In this document: positions 36,979-50,707 of the stretch, piece by piece | Layout of the letters: every line of letters begins with the position of its first letter | Position numbering within the stretch: the stretch's first letter is position 1 | Assembly: GCA_933228895.1 (NCBI GenBank) | Contig: OW121852.1 | Coordinates: 124,305,544-124,369,543, forward strand | Origin: Platycnemis pennipes | Taxonomy: Eukaryota; Arthropoda; Insecta; Odonata; Platycnemididae | DNA length: 64,000 bases | Direction of reading: 5' to 3' | Made by a program: the position numbers and the translations under genes | Notes under the pieces: generated by a model | Database searches by the model: none | Seen by the model: the letters and a program-made list of their open reading frames with translations, nothing else | Told to the model about the DNA's origin: nothing

Positions 36979-39900
36979 GCTGATTTTTAACGAAAATTAA
37001 CCAATTCGCCCTTGTGCAGCTCAGTTCACCAAAATGTATGCGAAACATCCTAGCAAAAATAAAAAATCCACTTCTCAGGCTTCCACTCAAACTTGAATTT
37101 ATTCATCTGAATTCATTTCTCCCGCTGTTTTTACCTAAAATTAACCATTTTGCCCGATTGCAGCTAACTTCACCAAAATTAATGAAAAACAACCTAGCAA
37201 AATAAAAAAATCCACTTCTCATGCTTTCACTCAAACCTGAATTTTTTCACCTGAATTCATTTCTCACACTGATTATATCTAAAATTAACCATTTCGCCCG
37301 TTTGCAGCTCAGTTCACCAAAATTTATGCAATACATCGTAGTAAAATAAAAAATCCACTTTTCAGACTTCCACTCAAACTTGAATTTTTTCATCTGAATT
37401 CAGTTTTCTCACTGTTTTTTACCTAAAATTAATTATTTCGCCCGTCTGCAGCTCAGTTCACCAAATTTCAAGTAAAACATCCTACCAAAATAAAAAAACC
37501 CACTTCTCAGGCTTCCACTCAAATTGGAATTTTTTCATCTGTATTCATTTCTCCCGCTTCTTTATATCTAAAATTAACCTTTTCGTCAGTCTGTCGCTCA
37601 GTTCACCAAAATTTATGCAAAACATCCTAGCAAATTAAAAAAATCCTCTTCTCAGGCTTCCACTCAATCTTGAATTTTTTCATCTGAATTCATTTAAACC
37701 GCTGTTTCTTAGGTAAAATTAACCATTTTACTTGTCTGCAGTTCAGTTCACCAAAATTTATGCAAAACATCGTAGCAAAATAAAAAAATCCACTTCTCAG
37801 GCTTCCACTCAAACTTGAATTTTTTCATCTGAATTCATTTATACCGCTGTTTCTTAGGTAAAATTAACCATTTTACTTGTCTGCAGTTCAGTTCACCAAA
37901 ATTTAGGCAAAACATCCTAGCAAAATAAAAAAATCCACTTCTTAGGCTTCCAATCAAACTTGATTTTTTTCATCTGAATTCATTTCTCACACTGATTGTT
38001 ATCTAAAAGTAACCATTTCGCCCGTTTGCAGCTCAGTTCACCAAAATTTATGCAATACATCGTAGTAAAATAAAAAATCCACTTCTCATGCTTCCACTCA
38101 AACCTGAATTTTTTCACCTGAATTCATTTCTCACACTGATTTAAATCTAAAATTAACCATTTCGCCCATTTGCAGCTCAGTTCACCAAAATTTATGCAAT
38201 ACATCGTAGTAAAATAAAAAATCCGCTTCTCATGCTTCCACTCAAACCTGAATTTTTTCACCTTTATTCATTTCTCACACTGATTTAAATCTAAAATAAA
38301 ACATTTCGCCCGTTTGCAGCTCAGTTCACCAAAATTTATGCAATACATCTTAGTAAAATAAAAAATCCACTTTTCAGGCTTCTACTGAAACTTGAATTTT
38401 TTCATCTGAATTCGTTTTTCTCACTGTTTTTTTACCTAAAATTAACCATTTCGCCCGTCTGCAGCTGAGTTCACCAAATTTCAAGTAAAACATCCTACCA
38501 AAATAAAAAAATCCACTTCTCAGGCTTCCAGTCAAACTTGAATTTTTTCATCTGAATTCATTTCTCCCGCTTCTTTATATCTCAAATTAACCTTTTCGTC
38601 AGTCTGCCGCTCAGTTCACCAAAATTTATGCAAAACATCCTAGCAAATTAAAAAAATCCACTTCTCAGGCTTCCACTCAAACTTGAATTTTTTCATCTGA
38701 ATTCATTTCTACCGGTTTCTTAGGTAAAATTAACCATTACGCCCGTCTGCAGTTCAGTTCAACAAAATTTATGCAAAATATCCTAGCAAAATAAAAAAAT
38801 CCACTTCTCATGCTTCCACTCAAACCTGAATTTTTTCAACTGAATTCATTTCTCACACTGATTTAAATCTAAAATTACCATTTCGCACGTTTGCAGCTCA
38901 GTTCACCAAAATTTATGCAATACATCGTAGTAAAATAAAAAATCCACTTCTCATGCTTCCACTCAACCCTGCATTTTTTCACCTGAATTCATTTCTCACA
39001 CTGATTTAAATCTAAAATTAACCATTTCGCCCGTTTGTAGCTCAGTTCACCAAAATTTATGCAATACATCGTAGTAAAATAAAAAATCCACTTCTCAGGC
39101 TTCCACTCAAACTTGAATTTTTTCATCTGAATTCATTTTTCTCACTGTTTTTTACCTAAAATTAACCATTTCGCCCGTCTGCAGCTCAGTTCACCAAATT
39201 TCAAGTAAAACATCCTGGCACAATAAAAAAATCCTCTTCTCAGGCTTCCAATCAAACTTGAATTTTTTCATCGGAATTCATTTCTTACACTTATTTTTAG
39301 CTAAAATTAACCATTTTACTTGTCTGAGGTTCAGTTCACCAAAATGTATGCTAAGCATCCTAGCAAAATGAAAAAATCCACTTCTCAGGCATCCATTTAA
39401 ACTTTTATTTTTACATCTGAATTCATTTTTCCCGCTATTTTTTATCGAAAATTAATAAAATCGCTAGTCTGCAGTTCAGTTCACAAAACTTTATGTAAAA
39501 TATCCTAGTAAAATAAAAAAATCCACATCTCAGGCTTACACTCCAACTTTTTTTTTTCATCTGAATTCATTTCTCCTGCTGATTTTTAACGAAAATTAAC
39601 AAATTCGCCCTTGTGCAGCTCAGTTCCCCAAAATTTATGCAAAATATCATAGCAAAATAAAAAAATTTACTTGTCAGGCTTCCAGTCAAACTTGAATTTT
39701 TCCATCTTAATTCATTTCTCCCGCTGATTTTTACCTAAAATTAACAATTTCGATCGTCTGCAGCTCAGTTCACCGAATTTGAAGTAAAACATCCTAGCAA
39801 AATAAAAAAATCCACTTCTCAGGCTTCTACTCAAACTTGAATTTTTTTATCTGAATTCATTTTTCCGCTGTTTTTTAAACTAAAATTAACCATTTCGCCC

Positions 39901-40390
39901 GGTTGCAGTTCAGTTCACCAAAATGTATGCAAAACATCCTAGCAAAATAAAAAAATCCAGTTCTCAGGCTTCCACTCAAACTTGAATTTTTTCATCTGAA
40001 TTCATTTCTAGCGCTGCTTTTTATCTAAAATTCACCTTTTCGTCAGTCTGCCGCTCAGTTCACCAAAATTTATTAAAAACATCCTAGCGAAATAAAAAAA
40101 TCCACTTCTAAGGCTTCCACTCAAACTTAATTTTTTCATCTGAATTCATTTCTCACACTGATTGTTATCTAAAACTAACCATTTCGCCCGAATGCAGCTA
40201 AGTTCACCAAAATTAATGAAAAACATCCTAGCAAAATAAAAAAATCCACTTCTCATGCTTCCACTCAAACCTGAATTTTTTCACTTGAATTCATTTCTCA
40301 CACTGATTTAAATCTAAAATTATTCATTTCGCCCGTTTGCAGCTCAGTTCACCAAAATTTATGCAAAACATCGTATTAAAATAAAAAATC
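36979..40390 (+). repeat. Copy of 11401-14810 (offset 25578 to 25580 bp)
   Basis: Matching landmarks: the e-type boundary at 11401 and 36979, the TATGCGAAAC monomer of each copy, h at 12992 and 38571, and g at 13768 and 39348. The small offset change comes from short indels: an A-tract variant at about 13355 and an extra T near 38425. The match stops at 14811 against 40391, where the left copy reads CAGTTCTCAGG and this one CACTTCTCAGG, and their next monomers differ. Together with the large duplication, this shows that the central region carries one additional 7-kb unit relative to the left block. Confidence 0.82.
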
Positions 40391-41316
40391 CACTTCTCAG
40401 GCTTCCACTCAAACTTGAATTTTTTCATCTGAATTCATTTTTCTCACTGTTTTTTACCTAAAATTAACCATTTTGCCCGTCTGCAGCTCAGTTCACCAAA
40501 TTTCAAGTAAAACATCCTAGCAAAATAAAAAAATCCACTTCTCAGGCTTCCACTCAAACTTGAATTTTTTCATCTGAATTCATTTCTCTCGCTGCTTTTT
40601 ATCTAAAATTAACCTTTTCGTCAGTCTGCCGCTCAGTTCACCAAAATTTATGCCAACCATCCTAGCAAATTAAAGAAATACTCTTCTCAGGCTTTCACTC
40701 AATCTAGAATTTTTTCATCTGAATTCATTTATACCGCTGTTTCTTAGTTAAAATTAACCATTTTACTTGTCTGCAGTTCAGTTAACCAAAATTTATGCAA
40801 AACATTCTATCAAAATAAAAAAATCAATTTCTCAGGCTTCCACTCAAACTTGAATTTTTTCATCTGAATTCATTTTTCCGCTGTTTTTTAACTAAAATTA
40901 ACCATTACGCCCGTCTGCAGTTCAGTTCACCAAAATTTATGCAAAACATCCTAGCAAAATAAAAAAATCCACTTCTCAGGCTTCCACTCAAACTTGAATT
41001 TTTTCATCTGAATTCATTTCTCATGCTGATTTTTATCTAAAATTCACCTTTTTGTCAGTCTGCCGCTCAGTTCACCAAAATTTATGCAAAACATCTTAGC
41101 AAAATAAAAAAATCAACTTCTCAGGCTTCCACTCAAACTTGATTTTTTTCATCTGAATTCGTTTCTCACACTGATTGGTATCATAAATTTACCATTTCGC
41201 CCGATTGCAGCTAAGTTCACCAAAATTAATGAAAAACATCCTAGCAAAATTAAAAAATCCACTTCTCAGGCTTCCAGTCAAACTTGAATTTTTTCATCTG
41301 AATTCATTTCTCCCGC
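38571..41316 (+). repeat. Shortened higher-order subunit, 2746 bp (19 monomers)
   Basis: This is an h-to-h interval containing the Q landmark at 39214. It is shorter than the 3.3-kb Q-to-P interval of the 7077-bp units because the sequence jumps at about 41258. There, GCAAAATTAAAAAATCC is followed by h-monomer sequence (CTTCCAGTCAAACTTG). The equivalent position near 56138 continues into a different monomer (CATGCTTCCACTC). Confidence 0.78.
41240..41275 (+). other. HOR junction (tail monomer to h monomer)
   Basis: The left side (GGTATCATAAATTTACC, AATTAATGAAAAACATCC, GCAAAATTAAAAAATCC) matches 56040-56138. The right side (CTTCCAGTCAAACTTG, then the h monomer) matches 38525 onward. Breakpoint homology is the common CCACTTCTCAGGCTTCC-type block. 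Confidence 0.7.
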
Positions 41317-44205
41317 TTCTTTATATCTCAAATTAACCTTTTCGTCAGTCTGCCGCTCAGTTCACCAAAATTTATGCAAAACATCCTAGCAAATTAAAAA
41401 AATCCACTTCTCAGGCTTCCACTCAAACTTGAATTTTTTCATCTGAATTCATTTCTACCGGTTTCTTAGGTAAAATTAACCATTACGCCCGTCTGCAGTT
41501 CAGTTCAACAAAATTTATGCAAAATATCCTAGCAAAATAAAAAAATCCACTTCTCATGCTTCCACTCAAACCTGAATTTTTTCAACTGAATTCATTTCTC
41601 ACACTGATTTAAATCTAAAATTACCATTTCGCACGTTTGCAGCTCAGTTCACCAAAATTTATGCAATACATCGTAGTAAAATAAAAAATCCACTTCTCAT
41701 GCTTCCACTCAACCCTGAATTTTTTCACCTGAATTCATTTCTCACACTGATTTAAATCTAAAATTAACCATTTCGCCCGTTTGTAGCTCAGTTCACCAAA
41801 ATTTATGCAATACATCGTAGTAAAATAAAAAATCCACTTCTCAGGCTTCCACTCAAACTTGAATTTTTTCATCTGAATTCATTTTTCTCACTGTTTTTTA
41901 CCTAAAATTAACCATTTCGCCCGTCTGCAGCTCAGTTCACCAAATTTCAAGTAAAACATTTTGGCAAAATAAAAAAATCCTCTTCTCAGGCTTCCAATCA
42001 AACTTGAATTTTTTCATCGGAATTCATTTCTTACACTTATTTTTAGCTAAAATTAACCATTTTACTTGTCTGAGGTTCAGTTCACCAAAATGTATGCTAA
42101 GCATCCTAGCAAAATGAAAAAATCCACTTCTCAGGCATTCATTTAAACTTTTATTTTTACATCTGAATTCATTTTTCCCGCTATTTTTTATCGAAAATTA
42201 ATAAAATCGCTAGTCTGCAGTTCAGTTCACAAAACTTTATGTAAAATATCCTAGTAAAATAAAAAAATCCACATCTCAGGCTTACACTCCAACTTTTTTT
42301 TTTCATCTGAATTCATTTCTCCTGCTGATTTTTAACGAAAATTAACAAATTCGCCCTTGTGCAGGTCAGTTCACCAAAATTTATGCAAAACATCATAGCA
42401 AAATAAAAAATTTACCTCTCAGGCTTCCAGTCAAACTTGAATTTTTTCATCTTAATTCATTTCTCCCGCTGATTTTTACCTATAATTAATATTTTTCGCC
42501 CGTCTGCAGCGCAGTTCACCGAGTTTGAAGTAAAACATCCTAGCAAAATAAAAAAATCTACTTCTCAGGCTTCTACTCAAACTTGAATTTTTTTCTCTGA
42601 ATTCATTTTTCCGCTGTTTTTTAAACTAAAATTAACCATTTCACCCGTCTGCAGTTCAGTTCACCAAAATGTATGCAAAACATCCTAGCAAAATAAAAAA
42701 ATCCAGTTCTCAGGCTTCCACTCAAACTTGAATTTTTTCATCTGAATTCATTTCTAGCGCTGCTTTTTATCTAAAATTCACCTTTTCGTCAGTCTGCCGC
42801 TCAGTTCACCAAAATTTATTAAAAACATCCTAGCAAAATAAAAAAATCCACTTCTCAGGCTTCCACTCAAACTTAATTTTTTCATCTGAATTCATTTCTC
42901 ACACTGATTGTTATTTAAAACTAACCATTTCGCCCGATTGCAGCTAAGTTCACCAAAATTAATGAAAAACATCCTAGCAAAATAAAAAAATCCACCTCTC
43001 ATGCTTCCACTCAAACCTGAATTTTTTCACTTGAATTCATTTCTCACACTGATTTAAATCTAAAATTATTCATTTCGCCCGTTTGCAGCTCAGTTCACCA
43101 AAATTTATGCAAAACATCGTATTAAAATAAAAAATCCACTTCTCAGGCTTCCACCCAAACTTGAATTTTTTCATCTGAATTCATTTTTCTCACTGTTTTT
43201 TACCTAAAATTAACCATTTTGCCCGTCTGCAGCTCAGTTCACCAAATTTCAAGTAAAACATCCTTGCAAAATAAAAAAATCCACTTCTCAGGCTTCCACG
43301 CAAACTTGAATTTTTTCATCTGAATTCATTTCTCTCGCTGCTTTTTATCTAAAATTAACCTATTCGTCAGTCTGCCCATCAATTCACCAAAATTTATGCA
43401 AACCATCCTAGCAAATTAAAGAAATACTCTTCTCAGGCTTTCACTCAATCTTGAATTTTTTCATCTGATTTCATTTATACCGCTGTTTCTTAGGTAAAAT
43501 TAACCATTTTACTTGTCTGCAGTTCAGTTCACCAAAATTTATGCAAAACATCCTAGCAAAATAAAAAAATCCACATCTCAGGCTTCTAATCAAACTTGAA
43601 TTTTTTCATCTGAATTCATTTCTCCTGCTGATTTTTAACGAAAATTAACCAATTCGCCCTTGTGCAGCTCAGTTCACCAAAATGTATGCGAAACATCCTA
43701 GCAAAAATAAAAAATCCACTTCTCAGGCTTCCACTCAAACTTGAATTTATTCATCTGAATTCATTTCTCCCGCTGTTTTTACCTAAAATTAACCATTTTG
43801 CCCGATTGCAGCTAACTTCACCAAAATTAATGAAAAACAACCTAGCAAAATAAAAAAATCCACTTCTCATGCTTTCACTCAAACCTGAAATTTTTCACCT
43901 GAATTCATTTCTCACACTGATTATATCTAAAATTAACCATTTCGCCCGTTTGCAGCTCAGTTCACCAAAATTTATGCAATACATCTTAGTAAAATAAAAA
44001 ATCCACTTTTCAGGCTTCTACTGAAACTTGAATTTTTTCATCTGAATTCGTTTTTCTCACTGTTTTTTACCTAAAATTAACCATTTCGCCCGTCTGCAGC
44101 TGAGTTCACCAAATTTCAAGTAAAACATCCTACCAAAATAAAAAAATCCACTTCTCAGGCTTCCAGTCAAACTTGAATTTTTTCATCTGAATTCATTTCT
44201 CCCGC
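41317..44205 (+). repeat. Shortened higher-order subunit, 2889 bp (20 monomers)
   Basis: h-to-h interval containing the P landmark (41959). Its 3' part carries the TATGCGAAAC monomer at about 43677 and the five-T variant near 43770. Near 43980 the sequence goes from the P-type tail directly to GCAATACATCTTAG, skipping several monomers present at 37320-38340. Confidence 0.76.
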
Positions 44206-46806
44206 TTCTTTATATCTCAAATTAACCTTTTCGTCAGTCTGCCGCTCAGTTCACCAAAATTTATGCAAAACATCCTAGCAAATTAAAAAAATCCACTTCT
44301 CAGGCTTCCACTCAAACTTGAATTTTTTCATCTGAATTCATTTCTACCGGTTTCTTAGGTAAAATTAACCATTACGCCCGTCTGCAGTTCAGTTCAACAA
44401 AATTTATGCAAAATATCCTAGCAAAATAAAAAAATCCACTTCTCATGCTTCCACTCAAACCTGAATTTTTTCAACTGAATTCATTTCTCACACTGATTTA
44501 AATCTAAAATTACCATTTCGCACGTTTGCAGCTCAGTTCACCAAAATTTATGCAATACATCGTAGTAAAATAAAAAATCCACTTCTCATGCTTCCACTCA
44601 ACCCTGCATTTTTTCACCTGAATTCATTTCTCACACTGATTTAAATCTAAAATTAACCATTTCGCCCGTTTGTAGCTCAGTTCACCAAAATTTATGCAAT
44701 ACATCGTAGTAAAATAAAAAATCCACTTCTCAGGCTTCCACTCAAACTTGAATTTTTTCATCTGAATTCATTTTTCTCACTGTTTTTTACCTAAAATTAA
44801 CCATTTCGCCCGTCTGCAGCTCAGTTCACCAAATTTCAAGTAAAACATCCTGGCACAATAAAAAAATCCTCTTCTCAGGCTTCCAATCAAACTTGAATTT
44901 TTTCATCGGAATTCATTTCTTACACTTATTTTTAGCTAAAATTAACCATTTTACTTGTCTGAGGTTCAGTTCACCAAAATGTATGCTAAGCATCCTAGCA
45001 AAATGAAAAAATCCACTTCTCAGGCATCCATTTAAACTTTTATTTTTACATCTGAATTCATTTTTCCCGCTATTTTTTATCGAAAATTAATAAAATCGCT
45101 AGTCTGCAGTTCAGTTCACAAAACTTTATGTAAAATATCCTAGTAAAATAAAAAAATCCACATCTCAGGCTTACACTCCAACTTTTTTTTTTCATCTGAA
45201 TTCATTTCTCCTGCTGATTTTTAACGAAAATTAACAAATTCGCCCTTGTGCAGCTCAGTTCCCCAAAATTTATGCAAAATATCATAGCAAAATAAAAAAA
45301 TTTACTTGTCAGGCTTCCAGTCAAACTTGAATTTTTCCATCTTAATTCATTTCTCCCGCTGATTTTTACCTAAAATTAACAATTTCGCCCGTCTGCAGCT
45401 CAGTTCACCGAATTTGAAGTAAAACATCCTAGCAAAATAAAAAAATCCACTTCTCAGGCTTCTACTCAAACTTGAATTTTTTTATCTGAATTCATTTTTC
45501 CGCTGTTTTTTAAACTAAAATTAACCATTTCGCCCGGTTGCAGTTCAGTTCACCAAAATGTATGCAAAACATCCTAGCAAAATAAAAAAATCCAGTTCTC
45601 AGGCTTCCACTCAAACTTGAATTTTTTCATCTGAATTCATTTCTAGCGCTGCTTTTTATCTAAAATTCACCTTTTCGTCAGTCTGCCGCTCAGTTCACCA
45701 AAATTTATTAAAAACATCCTAGCAAAATAAAAAAATCCACTTCTAAGGCTTCCACTCAAACTTAATTTTTTCATCTGAATTCATTTCTCACACTGATTGT
45801 TATCTAAAACTAACCATTTCGCCCGAATGCAGCTAAGTTCACCAAAATTAATGAAAAACATCCTAGCAAAATAAAAAAATCCACTTCTCATGCTTCCACT
45901 CAAACCTGAATTTTTTCACTTGAATTCATTTCTCACACTGATTTAAATCTAAAATTATTCATTTCGCCCGTTTGCAGCTCAGTTCACCAAAATTTATGCA
46001 AAACATCGTATTAAAATAAAAAATCCACTTCTCAGGCTTCCACTCAAACTTGAATTTTTTCATCTGAATTCATTTTTCTCACTGTTTTTTACCTAAAATT
46101 AACCATTTTGCCCGTCTGCAGCTCAGTTCACCAAATTTCAAGTAAAACATCCTAGCAAAATAAAAAAATCCACTTCTCAGGCTTCCACTCAAACTTGAAT
46201 TTTTTCATCTGAATTCATTTCTCTCGCTGCTTTTTATCTAAAATTAACCTTTTCGTCAGTCTGCCGCTCAGTTCACCAAAATTTATGCCAACCATCCTAG
46301 CAAATTAAAGAAATACTCTTCTCAGGCTTTCACTCAATCTAGAATTTTTTCATCTGAATTCATTTATACCGCTGTTTCTTAGTTAAAATTAACCATTTTA
46401 CTTGTCTGCAGTTCAGTTAACCAAAATTTATGCAAAACATTCTATCAAAATAAAAAAATCAATTTCTCAGGCTTCCACTCAAACTTGAATTTTTTCATCT
46501 GAATTCATTTTTCCGCTGTTTTTTAACTAAAATTAACCATTACGCCCGTCTGCAGTTCAGTTCACCAAAATTTATGCAAAACATCCTAGCAAAATAAAAA
46601 AATCCACTTCTCAGGCTTCCACTCAAACTTGAATTTTTTCATCTGAATTCATTTCTCATGCTGATTTTTATCTAAAATTCACCTTTTTGTCAGTCTGCCG
46701 CTCAGTTCACCAAAATTTATGCAAAACATCTTAGCAAAATAAAAAAATCCACTTCTCAGGCTTCCAGTCAAACTTGAATTTTTTCATCTGAATTCATTTC
46801 TCCCGC
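44206..46806 (+). repeat. Shortened higher-order subunit, 2601 bp (18 monomers)
   Basis: h-to-h interval containing the Q landmark (44849). It parallels 38571-41316 but is one monomer shorter. The monomer at about 41110-41255 (TTGATTTTTTTCATC, CTGATTGGTATC) is missing here at about 46740. This is the shortest of the h-to-h subunits in the window. Confidence 0.78.
46725..46760 (+). other. HOR junction with one monomer fewer than at 41258
   Basis: GCAAAACATCTTAGCAAAAT passes directly into TCCACTTCTCAGGCTTCCAG and the h monomer. At 41090-41275 the same two sides are separated by one more monomer. This indicates either a second independent join or a later single-monomer loss. Confidence 0.7.
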
Positions 46807-49800
46807 TTCTTTATATCTCAAATTAACCTTTTCGTCAGTCTGCCGCTCAGTTCACCAAAATTTATGCAAAACATCCTAGCAAATTAAAAAAATCCACTTC
46901 TCAGGCTTCCACTCAAACTTGAATTTTTTCATCTGAATTCATTTCTACCGGTTTCTTAGGTAAAATTAACCATTACGCCCGTCTGCAGTTCAGTTCAACA
47001 AAATTTATGCAAAATATCCTAGCAAAATAAAAAAATCCACTTCTCATGCTTCCACTCAAACCTGAATTTTTTCAACTGAATTCATTTCTCACACTGATTT
47101 AAATCTAAAATTACCATTTCGCACGTTTGCAGCTCAGTTCACCAAAATTTATGCAATACATCGTAGTAAAATAAAAAATCCACTTCTCATGCTTCCACTC
47201 AACCCTGAATTTTTTCACCTGAATTCATTTCTCACACTGATTTAAATCTAAAATTAACCATTTCGCCCGTTTGTAGCTCAGTTCACCAAAATTTATGCAA
47301 TACATCGTAGTAAAATAAAAAATCCACTTCTCAGGCTTCCACTCAAACTTGAATTTTTTCATCTGAATTCATTTTTCTCACTGTTTTTTACCTAAAATTA
47401 ACCATTTCGCCCGTCTGCAGCTCAGTTCACCAAATTTCAAGTAAAACATTTTGGCAAAATAAAAAAATCCTCTTCTCAGGCTTCCAATCAAACTTGAATT
47501 TTTTCATCGGAATTCATTTCTTACACTTATTTTTAGCTAAAATTAACCATTTTACTTGTCTGAGGTTCAGTTCACCAAAATGTATGCTAAGCATCCTAGC
47601 AAAATGAAAAAATCCACTTCTCAGGCATTCATTTAAACTTTTATTTTTACATCTGAATTCATTTTTCCCGCTATTTTTTATCGAAAATTAATAAAATCGC
47701 TAGTCTGCAGTTCAGTTCACAAAACTTTATGTAAAATATCCTAGTAAAATAAAAAAATCCACATCTCAGGCTTACACTCCAACTTTTTTTTTTCATCTGA
47801 ATTCATTTCTCCTGCTGATTTTTAACGAAAATTAACAAATTCGCCCTTGTGCAGGTCAGTTCACCAAAATTTATGCAAAACATCATAGCAAAATAAAAAA
47901 TTTACCTCTCAGGCTTCCAGTCAAACTTGAATTTTTTCATCTTAATTCATTTCTCCCGCTGATTTTTACCTATAATTAATATTTTTCGCCCGTCTGCAGC
48001 GCAGTTCACCGAGTTTGAAGTAAAACATCCTAGCAAAATAAAAAAATCTACTTCTCAGGCTTCTACTCAAACTTGAATTTTTTTCTCTGAATTCATTTTT
48101 CCGCTGTTTTTTAAACTAAAATTAACCATTTCACCCGTCTGCAGTTCAGTTCACCAAAATGTATGCAAAACATCCTAGCAAAATAAAAAAATCCAGTTCT
48201 CAGGCTTCCACTCAAACTTGAATTTTTTCATCTGAATTCATTTCTAGCGCTGCTTTTTATCTAAAATTCACCTTTTCGTCAGTCTGCCGCTCAGTTCACC
48301 AAAATTTATTAAAAACATCCTAGCAAAATAAAAAAATCCACTTCTCAGGCTTCCACTCAAACTTAATTTTTTCATCTGAATTCATTTCTCACACTGATTG
48401 TTATCTAAAACTAACCATTTCGCCCGATTGCAGCTAAGTTCACCAAAATTAATGAAAAACATCCTAGCAAAATAAAAAAATCCACCTCTCATGCTTCCAC
48501 TCAAACCTGAATTTTTTCACTTGAATTCATTTCTCACACTGATTTAAATCTAAAATTATTCATTTCGCCCGTTTGCAGCTCAGTTCACCAAAATTTATGC
48601 AAAACATCGTATTAAAATAAAAAATCCACTTCTCAGGCTTCCACCCAAACTTGAATTTTTTCATCTGAATTCATTTTTCTCACTGTTTTTTACCTAAAAT
48701 TAACCATTTTGCCCGTCTGCAGCTCAGTTCACCAAATTTCAAGTAAAACATCCTTGCAAAATAAAAAAATCCACTTCTCAGGCTTCCACGCAAACTTGAA
48801 TTTTTTCATCTGAATTCATTTCTCTCGCTGCTTTTTATCTAAAATTAACCTATTCGTCAGTCTGCCCATCAATTCACCAAAATTTATGCAAACCATCCTA
48901 GCAAATTAAAGAAATACTCTTCTCAGGCTTTCACTCAATCTTGAATTTTTTCATCTGATTTCATTTATACCGCTGTTTCTTAGGTAAAATTAACCATTTT
49001 ACTTGTCTGCAGTTCAGTTCACCAAAATTTATGCAAAACATCCTAGCAAAATAAAAAAATCCACATCTCAGGCTTCTAATCAAACTTGAATTTTTTCATC
49101 TGAATTCATTTCTCCTGCTGATTTTTAACGAAAATTAACCAATTCGCCCTTGTGCAGCTCAGTTCACCAAAATGTATGCGAAACATCCTAGCAAAAATAA
49201 AAAATCCACTTCTCAGGCTTCCACTCAAACTTGAATTTATTCATCTGAATTCATTTCTCCCGCTGTTTTTACCTAAAATTAACCATTTTGCCCGATTGCA
49301 GCTAACTTCACCAAAATTAATGAAAAACAACCTAGCAAAATAAAAAAATCCACTTCTCATGCTTTCACTCAAACCTGAATTTTTTCACCTGAATTCATTT
49401 CTCACACTGATTATATCTAAAATTAACCATTTCGCCCGTTTGCAGCTCAGTTCACCAAAATTTATGCAATACATCGTAGTAAAATAAAAAATCCACTTTT
49501 CAGACTTCCACTCAAACTTGAATTTTTTCATCTGAATTCAGTTTTCTCACTGTTTTTTACCTAAAATTAATTATTTCGCCCGTCTGCAGCTCAGTTCACC
49601 AAATTTCAAGTAAAACATCCTACCAAAATAAAAAAATCCACTTCTCAGGCTTCCACTCAAATTGGAATTTTTTCATCTGTATTCATTTCTCCCGCTTCTT
49701 TATATCTAAAATTAACCTTTTCGTCAGTCTGTCGCTCAGTTCACCAAAATTTATGCAAAACATCCTAGCAAATTAAAAAAATCCTCTTCTCAGGCTTCCA

Positions 49801-50707
49801 CTCAATCTTGAATTTTTTCATCTGAATTCATTTAAACCGCTGTTTCTTAGGTAAAATTAACCATTTTACTTTTCTGCAGTTCAGTTCACCAAAATTTATG
49901 CAAAACATCCTAGCAAAATAAAAAAATCCACTTCTCAGGCTTCCACTCAAACTTGAATTTTTTCATCTGAATTCATTTATACCGCTGTTTCTTAGGTAAA
50001 ATTAACCATTTTACTTGTCTGCAGTTCAGTTCACCAAAATTTAGGCAAAACATCCTAGCAAAATAAAAAAATCCACTTCTTAGGCTTCCAATCAAACTTG
50101 ATTTTTTTCATCTGAATTCATTTCTCACACTGATTGTTATCTAAAAGTAACCATTTCGCCCGTTTGCAGCTCAGTTCACCAAAATTTATGCAATACATCG
50201 TAGTAAAATAAAAAATCCACTTCTCATGCTTCCACTCAAACCTGAATTTTTTCACCTGAATTCATTTCTCACACTGATTTAAATCTAAAATTAACCATTT
50301 CGCCCATTTGCAGCTCAGTTCACCAAAATTTATGCAATACATCGTAGTAAAATAAAAAATCCGCTTCTCATGCTTCCACTCAAACCTGAATTTTTTCACC
50401 TTTATTCATTTCTCACACTGATTTAAATCTAAAATTAAACATTTCGCCCGTTTGCAGCTCAGTTCACCAAAATTTATGCAATACATCTTAGTAAAATAAA
50501 AAATCCACTTTTCAGGCTTCTACTGAAACTTGAATTTTTTCATCTGAATTCATTTTTCTCACTGTTTTTTACCTAAAATTAACCATTTCGCCCGTCTGCA
50601 GCTGAGTTCACCAAATTTCAAGTAAAACATCCTACCAAAATAAAAAAATCCACTTCTCAGGCTTCCAGTCAAACTTGAATTTTTTCATCTGAATTCATTT
50701 CTCCCGC
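46807..50707 (+). repeat. Higher-order subunit, 3901 bp (27 monomers)
   Basis: h-to-h interval containing the P landmark (47449). Its length is identical to the P-containing intervals at 34670-38570 (3901) and 9092-12991 (3900), so the full-length P unit survives among shortened neighbours. Confidence 0.8.
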